DNA from: Mycolicibacterium sphagni
GTDB taxonomy: Bacteria > Actinomycetota > Actinomycetes > Mycobacteriales > Mycobacteriaceae
Direction: 5' to 3'
DNA length: 64,000 nucleotides
Assembly (NCBI RefSeq): GCF_013337765.1
Contig: NZ_VBSB01000004.1
Location: 62,001-126,000 of the forward strand
Each line of letters begins with the position of its first letter. The first letter of the stretch is position 1. Positions 30,985 to 40,478 of this stretch are shown here, piece by piece. The notes under the pieces are model-generated. The model did no database searches. It was not told the origin of the DNA and saw only the letters and a program-made list of their open reading frames with translations. The position numbers and the translations under genes are program-made.

Positions 30985-31940
30985 TGAGGGGACCTTTCAG
31001 AGAGGGTGGAGGCCTCCGAATCTTCGGAGGCTTGGAAATCTTCGGTGGAAGCTGCGTTGGCCGGCCTTGGTGCCGGAGTGGTGGGCCGCAAGAACAGGGC
31101 GAGCACGACGACGATGTAGGTCAGCCAGCAGATGAGCTGGAGCACCGTCGGGGTCGGGGTGATGTTGAAGACGCCCTGGATGATCTCGCCGTACCAGGCC
31201 GACCAGTTGAATCCCGCGCTGACGTCGAAGGCCTTGGAGCCGAGGCCGGGCAGCCAGCCCACGGTCTGCAGCGCGCCGATGCCGTAGGACAGGACGCCCG
31301 CGGCGACCAGAATTAGGAACGCGCCGGTGTAGGAGAAGAACTTGGCCAGATTGATCCGCACGGCGCCGGCGTACATGCCCCAGGCGATCGCGGCCGCCGC
31401 GAGCACGCCGATCAGCAGCCCGAGCAGCGGCCAGGATGTCTCGGCTTCGGCGAACCCGACCATGAACAACGCGGTCTCGACGCCTTCCCGGCCGACGGCC
31501 AGGAACGCCAGCATCAACACCGCGAACGCACCGGTGTCGAGCGCCTTCGACATCCCGGCCCGCAGCTCACCGGACATGCTGGCCGACGCCTTGCGCATCC
31601 AGAGCACCATCGAGGTGACGATCACGACGGCCACCAGCGATGCCACCCCGGCGATGGCCTCGGCGGCCAGGCCCGTCACCGTGTAGGCGCCGTACTGGAT
31701 CGTGAGGAACACCCCGACCGTCATCAGGACCGCCGCGCCGACGCCGAGCCACACCCATTTGAGGGCGTCGCGGCGGTCGGATTTCACCAGGAAGGCGATC
31801 AGGACCATGACGATGATCCCGGCTTCCAGGCCTTCACGCAGGCCGATCAGCCCGCTACCGAACAACTGGGCGGAGATGTTCGGGCCGGCCGCACTGAGTG
31901 TGCTGTGGATGCCGGTCGCGATGTCTGCCACGTCAGCCAT
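30981..31940 (-). CDS. efeU: EfeU: FTR1-family high-affinity iron permease
   Basis: 319 aa, about 7 transmembrane helices. Two iron-translocation REGxE motifs are visible: LREGLEAGI near residue 34 and GREGVETALF in the middle. ATG 31940 is used (MADVADIATG); the ORF extends to 31991, but that part lies in the IdeR-box promoter region. First gene of efeUOB. The operon is inserted between mazG and lpqU, which I recall as adjacent in M. tuberculosis. Confidence 0.93.
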   Translation of the reverse strand: MADVADIATGIHSTLSAAGPNISAQLFGSGLIGLREGLEAGIIVMVLIAFLVKSDRRDALKWVWLGVGAAVLMTVGVFLTIQYGAYTVTGLAAEAIAGVASLVAVVIVTSMVLWMRKASASMSGELRAGMSKALDTGAFAVLMLAFLAVGREGVETALFMVGFAEAETSWPLLGLLIGVLAAAAIAWGMYAGAVRINLAKFFSYTGAFLILVAAGVLSYGIGALQTVGWLPGLGSKAFDVSAGFNWSAWYGEIIQGVFNITPTPTVLQLICWLTYIVVVLALFLRPTTPAPRPANAASTEDFQASEDSEASTLSERSPQ

Positions 31941-31973
31941 TCGGCGAGTCCTAACTAACTTGGATTGTCCCAG

Positions 31974-31992
31974 GTAAGCAAGGCTTACCAAA
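31974..31992. promoter_or_regulatory. IdeR-like iron box 1 upstream of efeU
   Basis: GTAAGCAAGGCTTACCAAA matches 13 of 19 positions of the IdeR/DtxR consensus TTAGGTTAGGCTAACCTAA and contains the palindrome GGTAAGC/GCTTACC. It is centred about 43 bp upstream of the efeU ATG. Confidence 0.6.
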
Positions 31993-31993
31993 G

Positions 31994-32012
31994 CAAGGAT
32001 GGGCTCACCTTA
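31994..32012. promoter_or_regulatory. IdeR-like iron box 2 upstream of efeU
   Basis: CAAGGATGGGCTCACCTTA also matches 13 of 19 IdeR consensus positions. Centre-to-centre spacing from box 1 is 20 bp, about two helical turns, as expected for paired dimer binding. Fits iron-dependent repression of efeUOB. Confidence 0.55.
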
Positions 32013-32118
32013 GCAGACAGGTGGTAACGAAGTTATCGCCTCGTTGGCATCATCGGTGGGGACTAATGACCCCGAACGCATGGGACGATAAGAGGGTTGA
32101 TTGGGTTCGAGGAGTGCT

Positions 32119-32850
32119 GTGTCGTCAACGCGTTGGCTGCGGGTTGTCGCCGTCATTGCGGCGGCTGCCGTGCTGCTCGCTTCTAGCTGCTCGTGGCAGC
32201 TCGGCACCCCGATTCCCGACGGTGTACCGCCACCGCCGGGCGATCCGGTGCCCTCGGTCGACACCCATGCCAAGGGCAGGCCGGCCGACCAGCTGCATGA
32301 TTGGGCGGCCCAACGGGCGCCTGCGCTCGGTATCCCGATAACCGCGCTGGAGGCCTACGCCTACGCCGCCCGGGTGGCCGAGGTGGAGAACCCGGATTGC
32401 CATCTGGCCTGGACGACACTGGCCGGGATCGGCATGGTCGAGAGCCACCACGGCACCTACCGCGACGCCGTCATCGCGCCCAACGGCGACGTCAGCCCAC
32501 CGATCCGCGGCGTGCACCTCGACGGCACCAATGGCAACCTGGAGATCATCGACAGCGAGCAGTCGCTGGACAATGACGAGCCGGTCTACGCCAGGGCGAT
32601 GGGACCCATGCAGTTCATCCCCGAAACCTGGCGGCTCTACGGCGTCGACGCCAACAACGACGGGGTGATCAGCCCGGACAACATCGACGACGCCGCGCTG
32701 TCGGCGGCGGGGTATCTGTGCTTCCGCGGCAAGGACCTGGCCTCACCGCGGGGCTGGATGAACGCGCTGCACGCCTACAACCACTCTGACCAGTACGCCC
32801 GCACCGTCCGGGACTGGGCGACGGCGTATGCGCAAGGGCATGCGCTCTAA
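32119..32850 (+). CDS. lpqU: LpqU: lytic murein transglycosylase lipoprotein
   Basis: 243 aa. A signal peptide with the lipobox LLASSCSW is followed by a Pro-rich linker and an SLT-type lysozyme-like domain. The catalytic glutamate lies in GIGMVESHHG, and RAMGPMQFIPETWRLYG is the MltB-like signature. GTG 32119 is chosen over the in-frame TTG 32101 because GAGGAG (32109-32114) fits as ribosome binding site. Periplasmic peptidoglycan cleavage; precedes eno as in M. tuberculosis. Confidence 0.9.
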   Translation: MSSTRWLRVVAVIAAAAVLLASSCSWQLGTPIPDGVPPPPGDPVPSVDTHAKGRPADQLHDWAAQRAPALGIPITALEAYAYAARVAEVENPDCHLAWTTLAGIGMVESHHGTYRDAVIAPNGDVSPPIRGVHLDGTNGNLEIIDSEQSLDNDEPVYARAMGPMQFIPETWRLYGVDANNDGVISPDNIDDAALSAAGYLCFRGKDLASPRGWMNALHAYNHSDQYARTVRDWATAYAQGHAL

Positions 32851-32866
32851 GAGCGCTCGGGCGCTC
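32851..32866 (+). terminator. stem-loop after lpqU
   Basis: GAGCGC-TCGG-GCGCTC, a perfect 6-bp stem with a tetraloop starting at the base after the lpqU stop. It lacks a U-tract, so at best it is a weak or Rho-assisted terminator of the kind often proposed in mycobacteria. Confidence 0.35.
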
Positions 32867-32903
32867 AGGTGCATGAAGCGCTGCCACGCTGTTGACCATC
32901 TAG

Positions 32904-34229
<1,326 letters not shown>

Positions 34230-34248
34230 GGCCGCGCAGGACGTTATT

Positions 34249-34935
34249 GTGGCGGAAAGCAAGCGGCCCGACCCCAAGCGGCGTTCCCCGGCCTCCCGGC
34301 CGGGTGCGTCAGGTCGGGTCCGCTCGCGCACGTCGCCTGCGGCCAAACGCGAACCGCGTCCCACCGAGACCAAGGTCGCCGCTGAAGAACCGACCGGGCA
34401 CAGTGTCATCGAACCCGTCCGGCGGGCCATCGCGGCCTCGGTGGAGCAGCAGAGTGAACAACGACTGGGCTTCACCGCGCGCCGCGCGGCGATCTTGGCG
34501 GCGCTGGTTTGCGTGCTGACGCTGACCATCGCCGGTCCGGTGCGCACCTACTTCGCCCAGCGCACCGAGATGAAACAACTGGCCGCGTCGGAGGAGGCGC
34601 TGCGCAAGCAGATCGCCGACCTGGAGTCGCAGAAGGCCAAGCTCGGCGATCCGGTGTACATCGCCGCCCAAGCCCGCGAACGGCTGGGCTTCGTGATGCC
34701 CGGCGACATTCCCTACCAGGTGCAGCTGCCGGCCGGTGCCGCCGTCACGCCCGATACCGGCCCGCAGGCCGCACCCGTGCGCAATACCGACCCGTGGTAC
34801 ACGTCGTTGTGGCACACCATCGCTGACACGCCGCACGGTCCGCCGCCGGTCCCGGTCGGCGATCCGGCTCAGCCAGAGTTGCCGTTGCCGCCACCGCCGG
34901 AACCCGTTGCACCACCGCCGGCGCCCGGTGGTTGA
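34249..34935 (+). CDS. FtsB/DivIC-type septum formation initiator
   Basis: 228 aa from GTG 34249. A basic, Pro/Lys/Arg-rich cytoplasmic N-terminus (about 1-75) is followed by one transmembrane helix (about 84-103, AAILAALVCVLTLTIAGPV) and a short coiled coil (about 110-135, KQLAASEEALRKQIADLESQ). The conserved DPVYIAAQARERLGFVMPGD segment and a Pro-rich C-terminus close the protein. Equivalent to Rv1024. Bitopic divisome protein expected to pair with FtsL and FtsQ. Overlaps the next gene by 8 bp. Confidence 0.88.
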   Translation: MAESKRPDPKRRSPASRPGASGRVRSRTSPAAKREPRPTETKVAAEEPTGHSVIEPVRRAIAASVEQQSEQRLGFTARRAAILAALVCVLTLTIAGPVRTYFAQRTEMKQLAASEEALRKQIADLESQKAKLGDPVYIAAQARERLGFVMPGDIPYQVQLPAGAAVTPDTGPQAAPVRNTDPWYTSLWHTIADTPHGPPPVPVGDPAQPELPLPPPPEPVAPPPAPGG

Positions 34936-35425
34936 TCCCGCCGATCTCGATGCGGTGGCCCGGCAGTTGGGGCGGGAACCGCGCGGCGTACTGGAGATCG
35001 CATATCGCTGCCCCAATGGCGAACCGGCGGTGGTCAAGACCGCACCCCGGCTGCCCGACGGCACCCCGTTCCCGACGCTGTACTACCTGACCCATCCGGT
35101 GTTGACCGCCGCGGCGAGCAGGCTGGAGTCCGACGGGCTGATGCGACAGATGAGCGAACGGCTGCAACAGGATTCGGATCTGGCCGCGGCCTACCGTCGG
35201 GCACACGAGTCCTACCTGGCCGAGCGGGATGCGATCGAGTCGCTGGACACGACGTTCACCGGCGGCGGGATGCCCGACCGGATCAAGTGCCTGCACGTGC
35301 TGATCGCGCATTCGCTGGCAAAAGGCCGGGGTGTCAATCCGTTTGGCGATGAGGCACTGGCGGTGCTGGCCGTCGAGCCGGGGATGGCGGGAATTCTGGA
35401 CAAGGGGGAGTGGACATCAACGTAG
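34928..35425 (+). CDS. DUF501 family protein
   Basis: 165 aa from GTG 34928, which overlaps the FtsB-like stop. The protein has the family's conserved VLEIAYRCPNGEPAVVKTAPRLPDGTPFPTLYYLT block and MPDRIKCLHVLIAH. It always sits between ftsB and ppx in actinobacteria (Rv1025 position). Function unknown. The C/H in IKCLHVLIAH could bind metal, which is inference. Confidence 0.85.
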   Translation: MVDPADLDAVARQLGREPRGVLEIAYRCPNGEPAVVKTAPRLPDGTPFPTLYYLTHPVLTAAASRLESDGLMRQMSERLQQDSDLAAAYRRAHESYLAERDAIESLDTTFTGGGMPDRIKCLHVLIAHSLAKGRGVNPFGDEALAVLAVEPGMAGILDKGEWTST

Positions 35426-36369
35426 AGACCAACCGGGTGGCAGCCATCGACTGTGGCACCAACTCCATCCGGCTGCTGATCGCCGATATGGTCGCCGGCC
35501 GGCTGCATGATGTCCACCGCGAGATGCGCATCGTTCGCCTGGGTCAAGGTGTCGATGCCACAGGACAATTCGCGCCCGATGCGCTGGCTCGCACCCAAGC
35601 CGCGCTGGCGGACTATGCCGCTTTGCTGAAACGGTTCGACGTTCCCAAGGTGCGCATGGTGGCGACGTCGGCGACCCGCGATGCGGCCAACCGTGACGTG
35701 TTCTTCGCGATGACCGCCGAGGTGCTCGACTCGGCGGTCCCCGGCGCGATCGCCGAGGTGATCAGCGGCCAGGAGGAGGCCGAGCTGTCGTTCAACGGCG
35801 CGGTGGGTGAACTCGACAGTGCCGCAGCGCCATTCGTCGTGGTGGATCTCGGGGGCGGCTCGACGGAGGTGGTGGTCGGCGACGGCGACGGGGTGCGGGC
35901 CAGCTTCTCGGCCGACATCGGCTGCGTGCGGCTCACCGAGCGCTGCCTGCATTCCGACCCGCCGACGGCGGCCGAGGTGGCCGCCGCCCGTGAGGTGGTG
36001 CGGGAACGTCTCGGCGAGGCGCTGCGGGTGGTGCCGGTGGATCAGGCCAAGACCTGGGTGGGCGTGGCGGGCACCTTCACCACGCTGGCCGCGCTGGCCC
36101 AGCACATGACCACCTATGACCCCGACGCGATCCACCTGTCCCGGGTCGGGTTTTCGGATCTGTTGGCCGTGTGTGAGCAGCTCATCGGGATGACCCGCAA
36201 GCAGCGCGCTGCGCTCGGACCGATGCACGAGGGCCGCGTCGACGTCATCGGCGGCGGTTCGATCGTCGTCGAAGAACTGGCGTATGCGCTGGGCCAGCGA
36301 CCCGGTATCGACGAGTTGGTGGTCAGCGAGCACGACATTCTCGACGGGATCGCGCTGTCGATCGTCTGA
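35410..36369 (+). CDS. ppx2: exopolyphosphatase / pppGpp phosphohydrolase family (Ppx2)
   Basis: 319 aa ASKHA-fold phosphatase. AIDCGTNSIRLLIAD is phosphate-binding motif 1, the catalytic glutamate lies in ISGQEEAEL, and VVDLGGGSTEVVVGDGDG and GVAGTFTTLAAL complete the domain. The short (about 320 aa) form lacks the HD-like C-terminal domains of E. coli GppA. It acts on polyphosphate and/or (p)ppGpp. GTG 35410 overlaps the DUF501 gene by 16 bp. The gene ends 3 bp before the convergent DUF4383 stop. Confidence 0.92.
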   Translation: MDINVETNRVAAIDCGTNSIRLLIADMVAGRLHDVHREMRIVRLGQGVDATGQFAPDALARTQAALADYAALLKRFDVPKVRMVATSATRDAANRDVFFAMTAEVLDSAVPGAIAEVISGQEEAELSFNGAVGELDSAAAPFVVVDLGGGSTEVVVGDGDGVRASFSADIGCVRLTERCLHSDPPTAAEVAAAREVVRERLGEALRVVPVDQAKTWVGVAGTFTTLAALAQHMTTYDPDAIHLSRVGFSDLLAVCEQLIGMTRKQRAALGPMHEGRVDVIGGGSIVVEELAYALGQRPGIDELVVSEHDILDGIALSIV

Positions 36370-36372
36370 GCG

Positions 36373-36843
36373 TCAATCCTCCGCGGCCAACAACGGCTCA
36401 CCGTCGGCGCCGGTGGGAACGCGGCTGCCGGCCAACGTGAGGCCCAGCACGGTCATCACCACACCGATCGAGAGGTGCAGCCAGTTGTCGGCGTTGTTGA
36501 GCGGCAAGATGTCCCGCGGACCGTCCGCGTCGACGATCAGGCCGTAAATCCACAACCCGAGGTAGAACAGCCCTCCGCCGATCAGGTAGGCGCGGGCCCT
36601 GGCGAAGGTGAGGGCGAGCAGCAGGCCGATCACTCCGAAGGCCAGATGCAGCAGGTTGTGCAGCATCGACACTTTGAAGACGCCGAACAGTTCAGCCCGG
36701 TGGGTAAGGCCAGGGGCGAAGCCGGCGATCGCGATGATGAGGAATGCCGCGGCGACAAGCAGCGCGGCTCCCTGTACGGCCAGCAGGCCGACTCGGGGTC
36801 GGCGGAGCCTGCCGGAATGCGCGGTTGCCATGCGGATTGGCAT
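36373..36843 (-). CDS. DUF4383 family four-helix membrane protein
   Basis: About 156 aa with four hydrophobic helices. The family pattern is SMLHNLLHLAFGVIGLL and later NADNWLHLSIGVVM, with repeated N/H-L-x-H motifs. Starts ATG 36843 and ATG 36831 are equally possible. No function is known for the family. It lies downstream of the terminator of the small Cys-rich gene, so is probably transcribed separately. Confidence 0.8.
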   Translation of the reverse strand: MPIRMATAHSGRLRRPRVGLLAVQGAALLVAAAFLIIAIAGFAPGLTHRAELFGVFKVSMLHNLLHLAFGVIGLLLALTFARARAYLIGGGLFYLGLWIYGLIVDADGPRDILPLNNADNWLHLSIGVVMTVLGLTLAGSRVPTGADGEPLLAAED

Positions 36844-36879
36844 ACCCGTCAATTCCGGCGGTCAATCTCGGGGAGGCCC

Positions 36880-36920
36880 AAAAATAGAGGCGCCGCCACC
36901 CGGGATCGGGTGGCGGCGCC
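36880..36920 (-). terminator. strong intrinsic terminator after the Cys-rich peptide gene
   Basis: A perfect 13-bp stem (36889-36901 with 36908-36920, GGCGCCGCCACCC and its complement) has a 6-nt loop. On the minus strand it is followed by TCTATTTTT (plus-strand A run 36880-36884). One of the clearest Rho-independent terminators in the window; it begins 7 nt after the peptide's TAA. Confidence 0.85.
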
Positions 36921-36926
36921 GCTGGA

Positions 36927-37037
36927 TTAAAGCTTGACCTTGCAGCCGCTGCCGATGTTGTGGCAATGATGGCCGCCGTCGCAGGCGTTGCAGCGACAAC
37001 TGCAGCCACCGGTGTGCTTGGGCTCGGAAACGTTCAT
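36927..37037 (-). CDS. 36-residue Cys/His-rich peptide, metallothionein-like candidate
   Basis: ATG 37037 to TAA 36927 encodes 36 residues with six cysteines (12, 14, 16, 19, 25, 32) and four histidines (8, 23, 24, 26). They are arranged as GGCSCRCNACDGGHHCH, then a basic end GCKVKL. The C-x-C-x-C-x2-C spacing with clustered His is what zinc, copper or other soft-metal chelators look like. It does not align by eye with the M. tuberculosis copper metallothionein MymT. An AAGGAG site (37048-37053) lies 10 nt before the ATG, a promoter is predicted just upstream, and a strong terminator follows, so it forms its own transcription unit. No signal peptide or membrane segment. Function not known to me. 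Confidence 0.75.
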   Translation of the reverse strand: MNVSEPKHTGGCSCRCNACDGGHHCHNIGSGCKVKL

Positions 37038-37069
37038 ATGAGGTCATCTCCTTAGCTGTGACCCACCTC

Positions 37070-37098
37070 ACAATAGCCAACCGGTGGCTCGCCGTGAA
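37070..37098 (-). promoter_or_regulatory. promoter of the Cys-rich peptide gene
   Basis: On the minus strand TTCACG (37098-37093), a 17-bp spacer and TATTGT (37075-37070) fit a housekeeping promoter. Predicted start near 37063, about 25 nt before the ATG. Confidence 0.45.
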
Positions 37099-37164
37099 GT
37101 GTGCCGGTCAGAATCGGATCAGGCCGCGAATATTCACCCCGGCGTGGCCTGCGTGGGCCAGCCC

Positions 37165-37851
37165 TCACTGCTGGAAGCGATACCCCATGCCCGCTTCGGT
37201 CAGCAGATGGCGCGGATGCGACGGGTCGTCCTCGAGCTTGCGGCGCAGCTGCGCCAGGTACACCCGCAGGTAGTGGGTTTCCTTGGCGTAGGCCGGGCCC
37301 CACACCTCTTTGAGCAACTCCTCGCGGCCCACAAGCTTGCCGCGGTTGCGCACCAGCATCTCGAGCATGCCCCACTCGGTCGGGGTCAGATGCACTTCGG
37401 CGCCGTTCTTGACGACCTTCTTGGCGGCCAGATCGACTGTGAACGCATCGGTTTCGATCACCGGCTCGTCGGTCTCGGAGGCCGCAGCGGCGCGGCGCAC
37501 CGCCGCGCGTAACCGGGCCAGGAACTCGTCCATCCCGAACGGCTTGGTCACGTAGTCGTCGGCGCCCGCGTCCAGCGCATCGACCTTCTCCGCGGAGTCG
37601 GTGCGGGCCGACAACACGATCACCGGTGCGCTCAACCAGCCGCGCAGGCCGCCAAGCACCTGGATACCGTCCATATCGGGCAGCCCGAGGTCGAGCACGA
37701 TCACGTCGGGCCGGTGCTCGGCGGCGGCCTTCAACGCCCCGGCGCCGGTCGCGGCGGTGATCACCTCGTAGCCGCGCACGCTCAGGTTGATCCGCAACGC
37801 CCGCAGGATCTGCGGCTCGTCGTCGATCACCAGCACCTTGACCTTGTTCAC
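37165..37851 (-). CDS. kdpE: response regulator KdpE
   Basis: 228 aa OmpR/PhoB-type regulator. The receiver domain has VLVIDDE, the phospho-acceptor Asp in VIVLDLGLPDMDG, and YVTKPFGMDEF; a winged-helix DNA-binding domain spans about 130-225 (LTPTEWGMLEMLVRNRGKLV). It activates kdpFABC under potassium limitation. Start GTG overlaps the kdpD stop (GTGA). Here it is the last gene of a single kdp operon. Confidence 0.95.
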   Translation of the reverse strand: MNKVKVLVIDDEPQILRALRINLSVRGYEVITAATGAGALKAAAEHRPDVIVLDLGLPDMDGIQVLGGLRGWLSAPVIVLSARTDSAEKVDALDAGADDYVTKPFGMDEFLARLRAAVRRAAAASETDEPVIETDAFTVDLAAKKVVKNGAEVHLTPTEWGMLEMLVRNRGKLVGREELLKEVWGPAYAKETHYLRVYLAQLRRKLEDDPSHPRHLLTEAGMGYRFQQ

Positions 37852-40472
37852 AGCCGGCCTCCCGGCGGCGCGGCGAGGTCGACGATCACGGTCAGGCCAC
37901 CGCCGGGGGTGTCGGTGGCCGAGATCGTCCCGCCCATCGCCTCGACGAAGCCGCGGGCCACCGAAAGGCCCAGTCCGACACCGTATTTGTTGTTCCGGTC
38001 ACCGAGGCGCTGGAACGGCTCGAACAGCTGTTCCTCGGTGCCGCGGGGTACACCGGGGCCTTCGTCGATGACGTTGATCAGGATCCGATCGGCGACCCGG
38101 CCGGCGTTGATCCGCACGATGGACTCCGGTGCGTAGCGCAGCGCGTTGTCGACCAGGTTGGCCAGCACTCGCTCCAGCAGGCCGGCATCGGCCAGCGCGA
38201 CCGCATCTCCGACGTCGACCTTGATTCGGCCCAGCCCCTTGGCGCCGAACCCCGTCGACCCGCGGCCGATGCTCAGCAGGGCGCGCTGGACCACCTCTTC
38301 GAGGTAGACCCGCTTGAGTTCGGGGTGCACCACCCCGGCGGCCAGCCGCGACGAATCCAGGAGGTTGTCCACCAGCGCGGTCAGCTGGTCGACCGATTCT
38401 TCGACGGTGGCGAGCAACTCGGCGGTGTCTTCCTCGGAGAAGCCGATGTCCTCGGAGCGCAGGCTGGACACCGCGGCCTTGGCGGCGGCCAGCGGCGTGC
38501 GCAGGTCATGGCTAACCGCCGAGAGCAGGGAGCGGCGCAGGTCGTCGGCCTTCTCGATGGCCTCGGCCTTGCTGGCCTCCTCGGCCAGTTCGCGCTGGCG
38601 CACCAGCCCGGCGGCCTGTTTGGCCACCGCGGTCAGCACCCGCCGATCGCGGGCGGGCAGGCTGCGCCCGGACATCAGCATCCAGAACTCGTCGTCGCCG
38701 ACTTCGATTGCAGTGTCGGAGGATTCGACGGTGACGCACGGATCCTGGCCTACGCATGCGATGATCTGCTCGTCCTCGCCGCGCACCCGCAGCATGCTCA
38801 CAGCACGCTGGGAATAGGTTTCCCGCACCCGGTCCAGCAGGGTCTCCAGATCCGCGCCGCGCAACACCGAGCCGGCGAACAGGGTCAGCAGCTCGGCTTC
38901 CTGGGAGGCGTGCCTGGCCTCGCGTTGCCGGCTTGCCGCCCGGTCGACCAAAACGGCAACTGCGACCGCCAGCATCAACAGGACGAGCTCGGTGACCGCG
39001 GCGTCGGGTTCGGCGATGGTGAACGTGTAGCGCGGCTCGGTCAGGAAATAGTTGAGCAGCAGACCGGACAGCATCGCCGACAACACCGCCGGTGCGACCC
39101 CGCCGAGCAGGGCAACCACCAGCACACCGACGACGAACACGGCGCTCTCTCCGCCGATGGTCAGGTACTCGTCGAGGAACAACGCCGTCACCGCGCAGAT
39201 GACCGACGGCACGATGACGGCGGCCAGCCAGGAGATCACCCGGCGCTCACGCGGTGACGCCGAGCGCACCGAGAATCCGCGTTTGGACTCCTCGTGGGTG
39301 ACCATGTGGACGTCGATCTTGCCGGAATCCTGGACGATCGCCGCCCCGATGCCCTCGTCGAAGACGCGGGCCCACCGCGACCGCCGCGACGTGCCGATCA
39401 CCAGCTGGGTCGCGTTCATCTCACGGGCGAAGTCGAGCAACGCCTTTCCCACGTCATCGCCGACGACGGTGTGCACGGTGGCGCCCAGGCTCGCGGCCAG
39501 CTCGCGGACCTTGCCCATCTGCGGTGCTGACACCCCCGACAACCCGTCGCCGCGCACCACGTGCACGATCATCAGCTCGGCGCTGGACTTTGAGGCGATT
39601 CGGGATGCCCTGCGTACCAACGTTTCCGACTCGGCTCCACCGGTGACGGCGACGACGACGCGTTCGCGCGCCTCCCACGTTGCGGTGATCTTGTTGTCGG
39701 CGCGATATTTGGCCAGTGCCGCGTCGACCTGATCGGCCAGCCACAGCAGCGCCAGTTCCCGCAGTGCGGTCAGGTTCCCGCGCCGGAAGTAGTTCGACAG
39801 CGCGGCGTCGACCTTCTCGGGTGCGTAGACATTGCCATGAGAAAGCCTGCGCCGCAAGGCCTCTGGCGTGATGTCGACCAACTCGATCTGGGATGCGCTA
39901 CGGACGATCTCGTCGGGCACCGTCTCCTGTTGTTCGATGCCGGTGATCTGTGCGACGACATCGTTGAGGCTTTCCAGGTGCTGGACGTTGACCGTGGAGA
40001 TCACGGAGATGCCGGCGTCGAGCAGTTCTTCGACGTCCTGCCAGCGTTTGGGGTTCTCGCTGCCCGGGGTGTTGGTGTGCGCGAGTTCGTCGACCAGCAC
40101 GACCTGCGGCGTGCGGGCCAGCACGGCGGGCACGTCGAGCTCGGGGAACCGGCTGCCGCGGTAGTCGATGTAGCGCGGCGGGATGATCTCGATGTCCTCG
40201 AGCAGTTCGGCGGTCTTCTTGCGGCCGTGAGTCTCGACTACGGCCGCCACCAGGTCGGTGCCGCGTTCGATCCGCCGGTGCGCCTCGCCCAGCATGGCGA
40301 AGGTCTTGCCCACGCCTGGCGCCGCACCCAAATAGATGCGCAGCTCGCCTCGTTTCGGCTTGTGGCCTTTCGGGGCGGGCTGCGCATCACTCTCGGATGA
40401 GGTGTCCGGCGGCGGTTCGCCGCCGGACGTCACGCGTGGCGGTTGAACGGTGTCCACACGTCTATCATCCAC
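37848..40472 (-). CDS. kdpD: osmosensitive K+ channel histidine kinase KdpD
   Basis: 874 aa. The N-terminal KdpD domain has a Walker A (GAAPGVGKTFAML), a UspA-like domain (about 245-370) is followed by four transmembrane helices (about 410-510), a GAF-like domain, HisKA with SHDLRTPLAAAKA (phospho-His), and an HATPase with DEGPGVPRG and GVGLGLSVARGFV. It senses potassium and osmotic state and phosphorylates KdpE. It is 6 bp downstream of kdpC. Confidence 0.95.
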   Translation of the reverse strand: MDDRRVDTVQPPRVTSGGEPPPDTSSESDAQPAPKGHKPKRGELRIYLGAAPGVGKTFAMLGEAHRRIERGTDLVAAVVETHGRKKTAELLEDIEIIPPRYIDYRGSRFPELDVPAVLARTPQVVLVDELAHTNTPGSENPKRWQDVEELLDAGISVISTVNVQHLESLNDVVAQITGIEQQETVPDEIVRSASQIELVDITPEALRRRLSHGNVYAPEKVDAALSNYFRRGNLTALRELALLWLADQVDAALAKYRADNKITATWEARERVVVAVTGGAESETLVRRASRIASKSSAELMIVHVVRGDGLSGVSAPQMGKVRELAASLGATVHTVVGDDVGKALLDFAREMNATQLVIGTSRRSRWARVFDEGIGAAIVQDSGKIDVHMVTHEESKRGFSVRSASPRERRVISWLAAVIVPSVICAVTALFLDEYLTIGGESAVFVVGVLVVALLGGVAPAVLSAMLSGLLLNYFLTEPRYTFTIAEPDAAVTELVLLMLAVAVAVLVDRAASRQREARHASQEAELLTLFAGSVLRGADLETLLDRVRETYSQRAVSMLRVRGEDEQIIACVGQDPCVTVESSDTAIEVGDDEFWMLMSGRSLPARDRRVLTAVAKQAAGLVRQRELAEEASKAEAIEKADDLRRSLLSAVSHDLRTPLAAAKAAVSSLRSEDIGFSEEDTAELLATVEESVDQLTALVDNLLDSSRLAAGVVHPELKRVYLEEVVQRALLSIGRGSTGFGAKGLGRIKVDVGDAVALADAGLLERVLANLVDNALRYAPESIVRINAGRVADRILINVIDEGPGVPRGTEEQLFEPFQRLGDRNNKYGVGLGLSVARGFVEAMGGTISATDTPGGGLTVIVDLAAPPGGRL

Positions 40473-40478
40473 TGCTCA

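Noticed and set aside
36927-37037. Identity of the Cys-rich peptide with MymT
   Set aside because: Cysteine spacing and length (36 versus about 53 aa) differ, so the name was not transferred.
38325-39257. Plus-strand frame inside kdpD
   Set aside because: Shadow frame; kdpD has complete kinase motifs.
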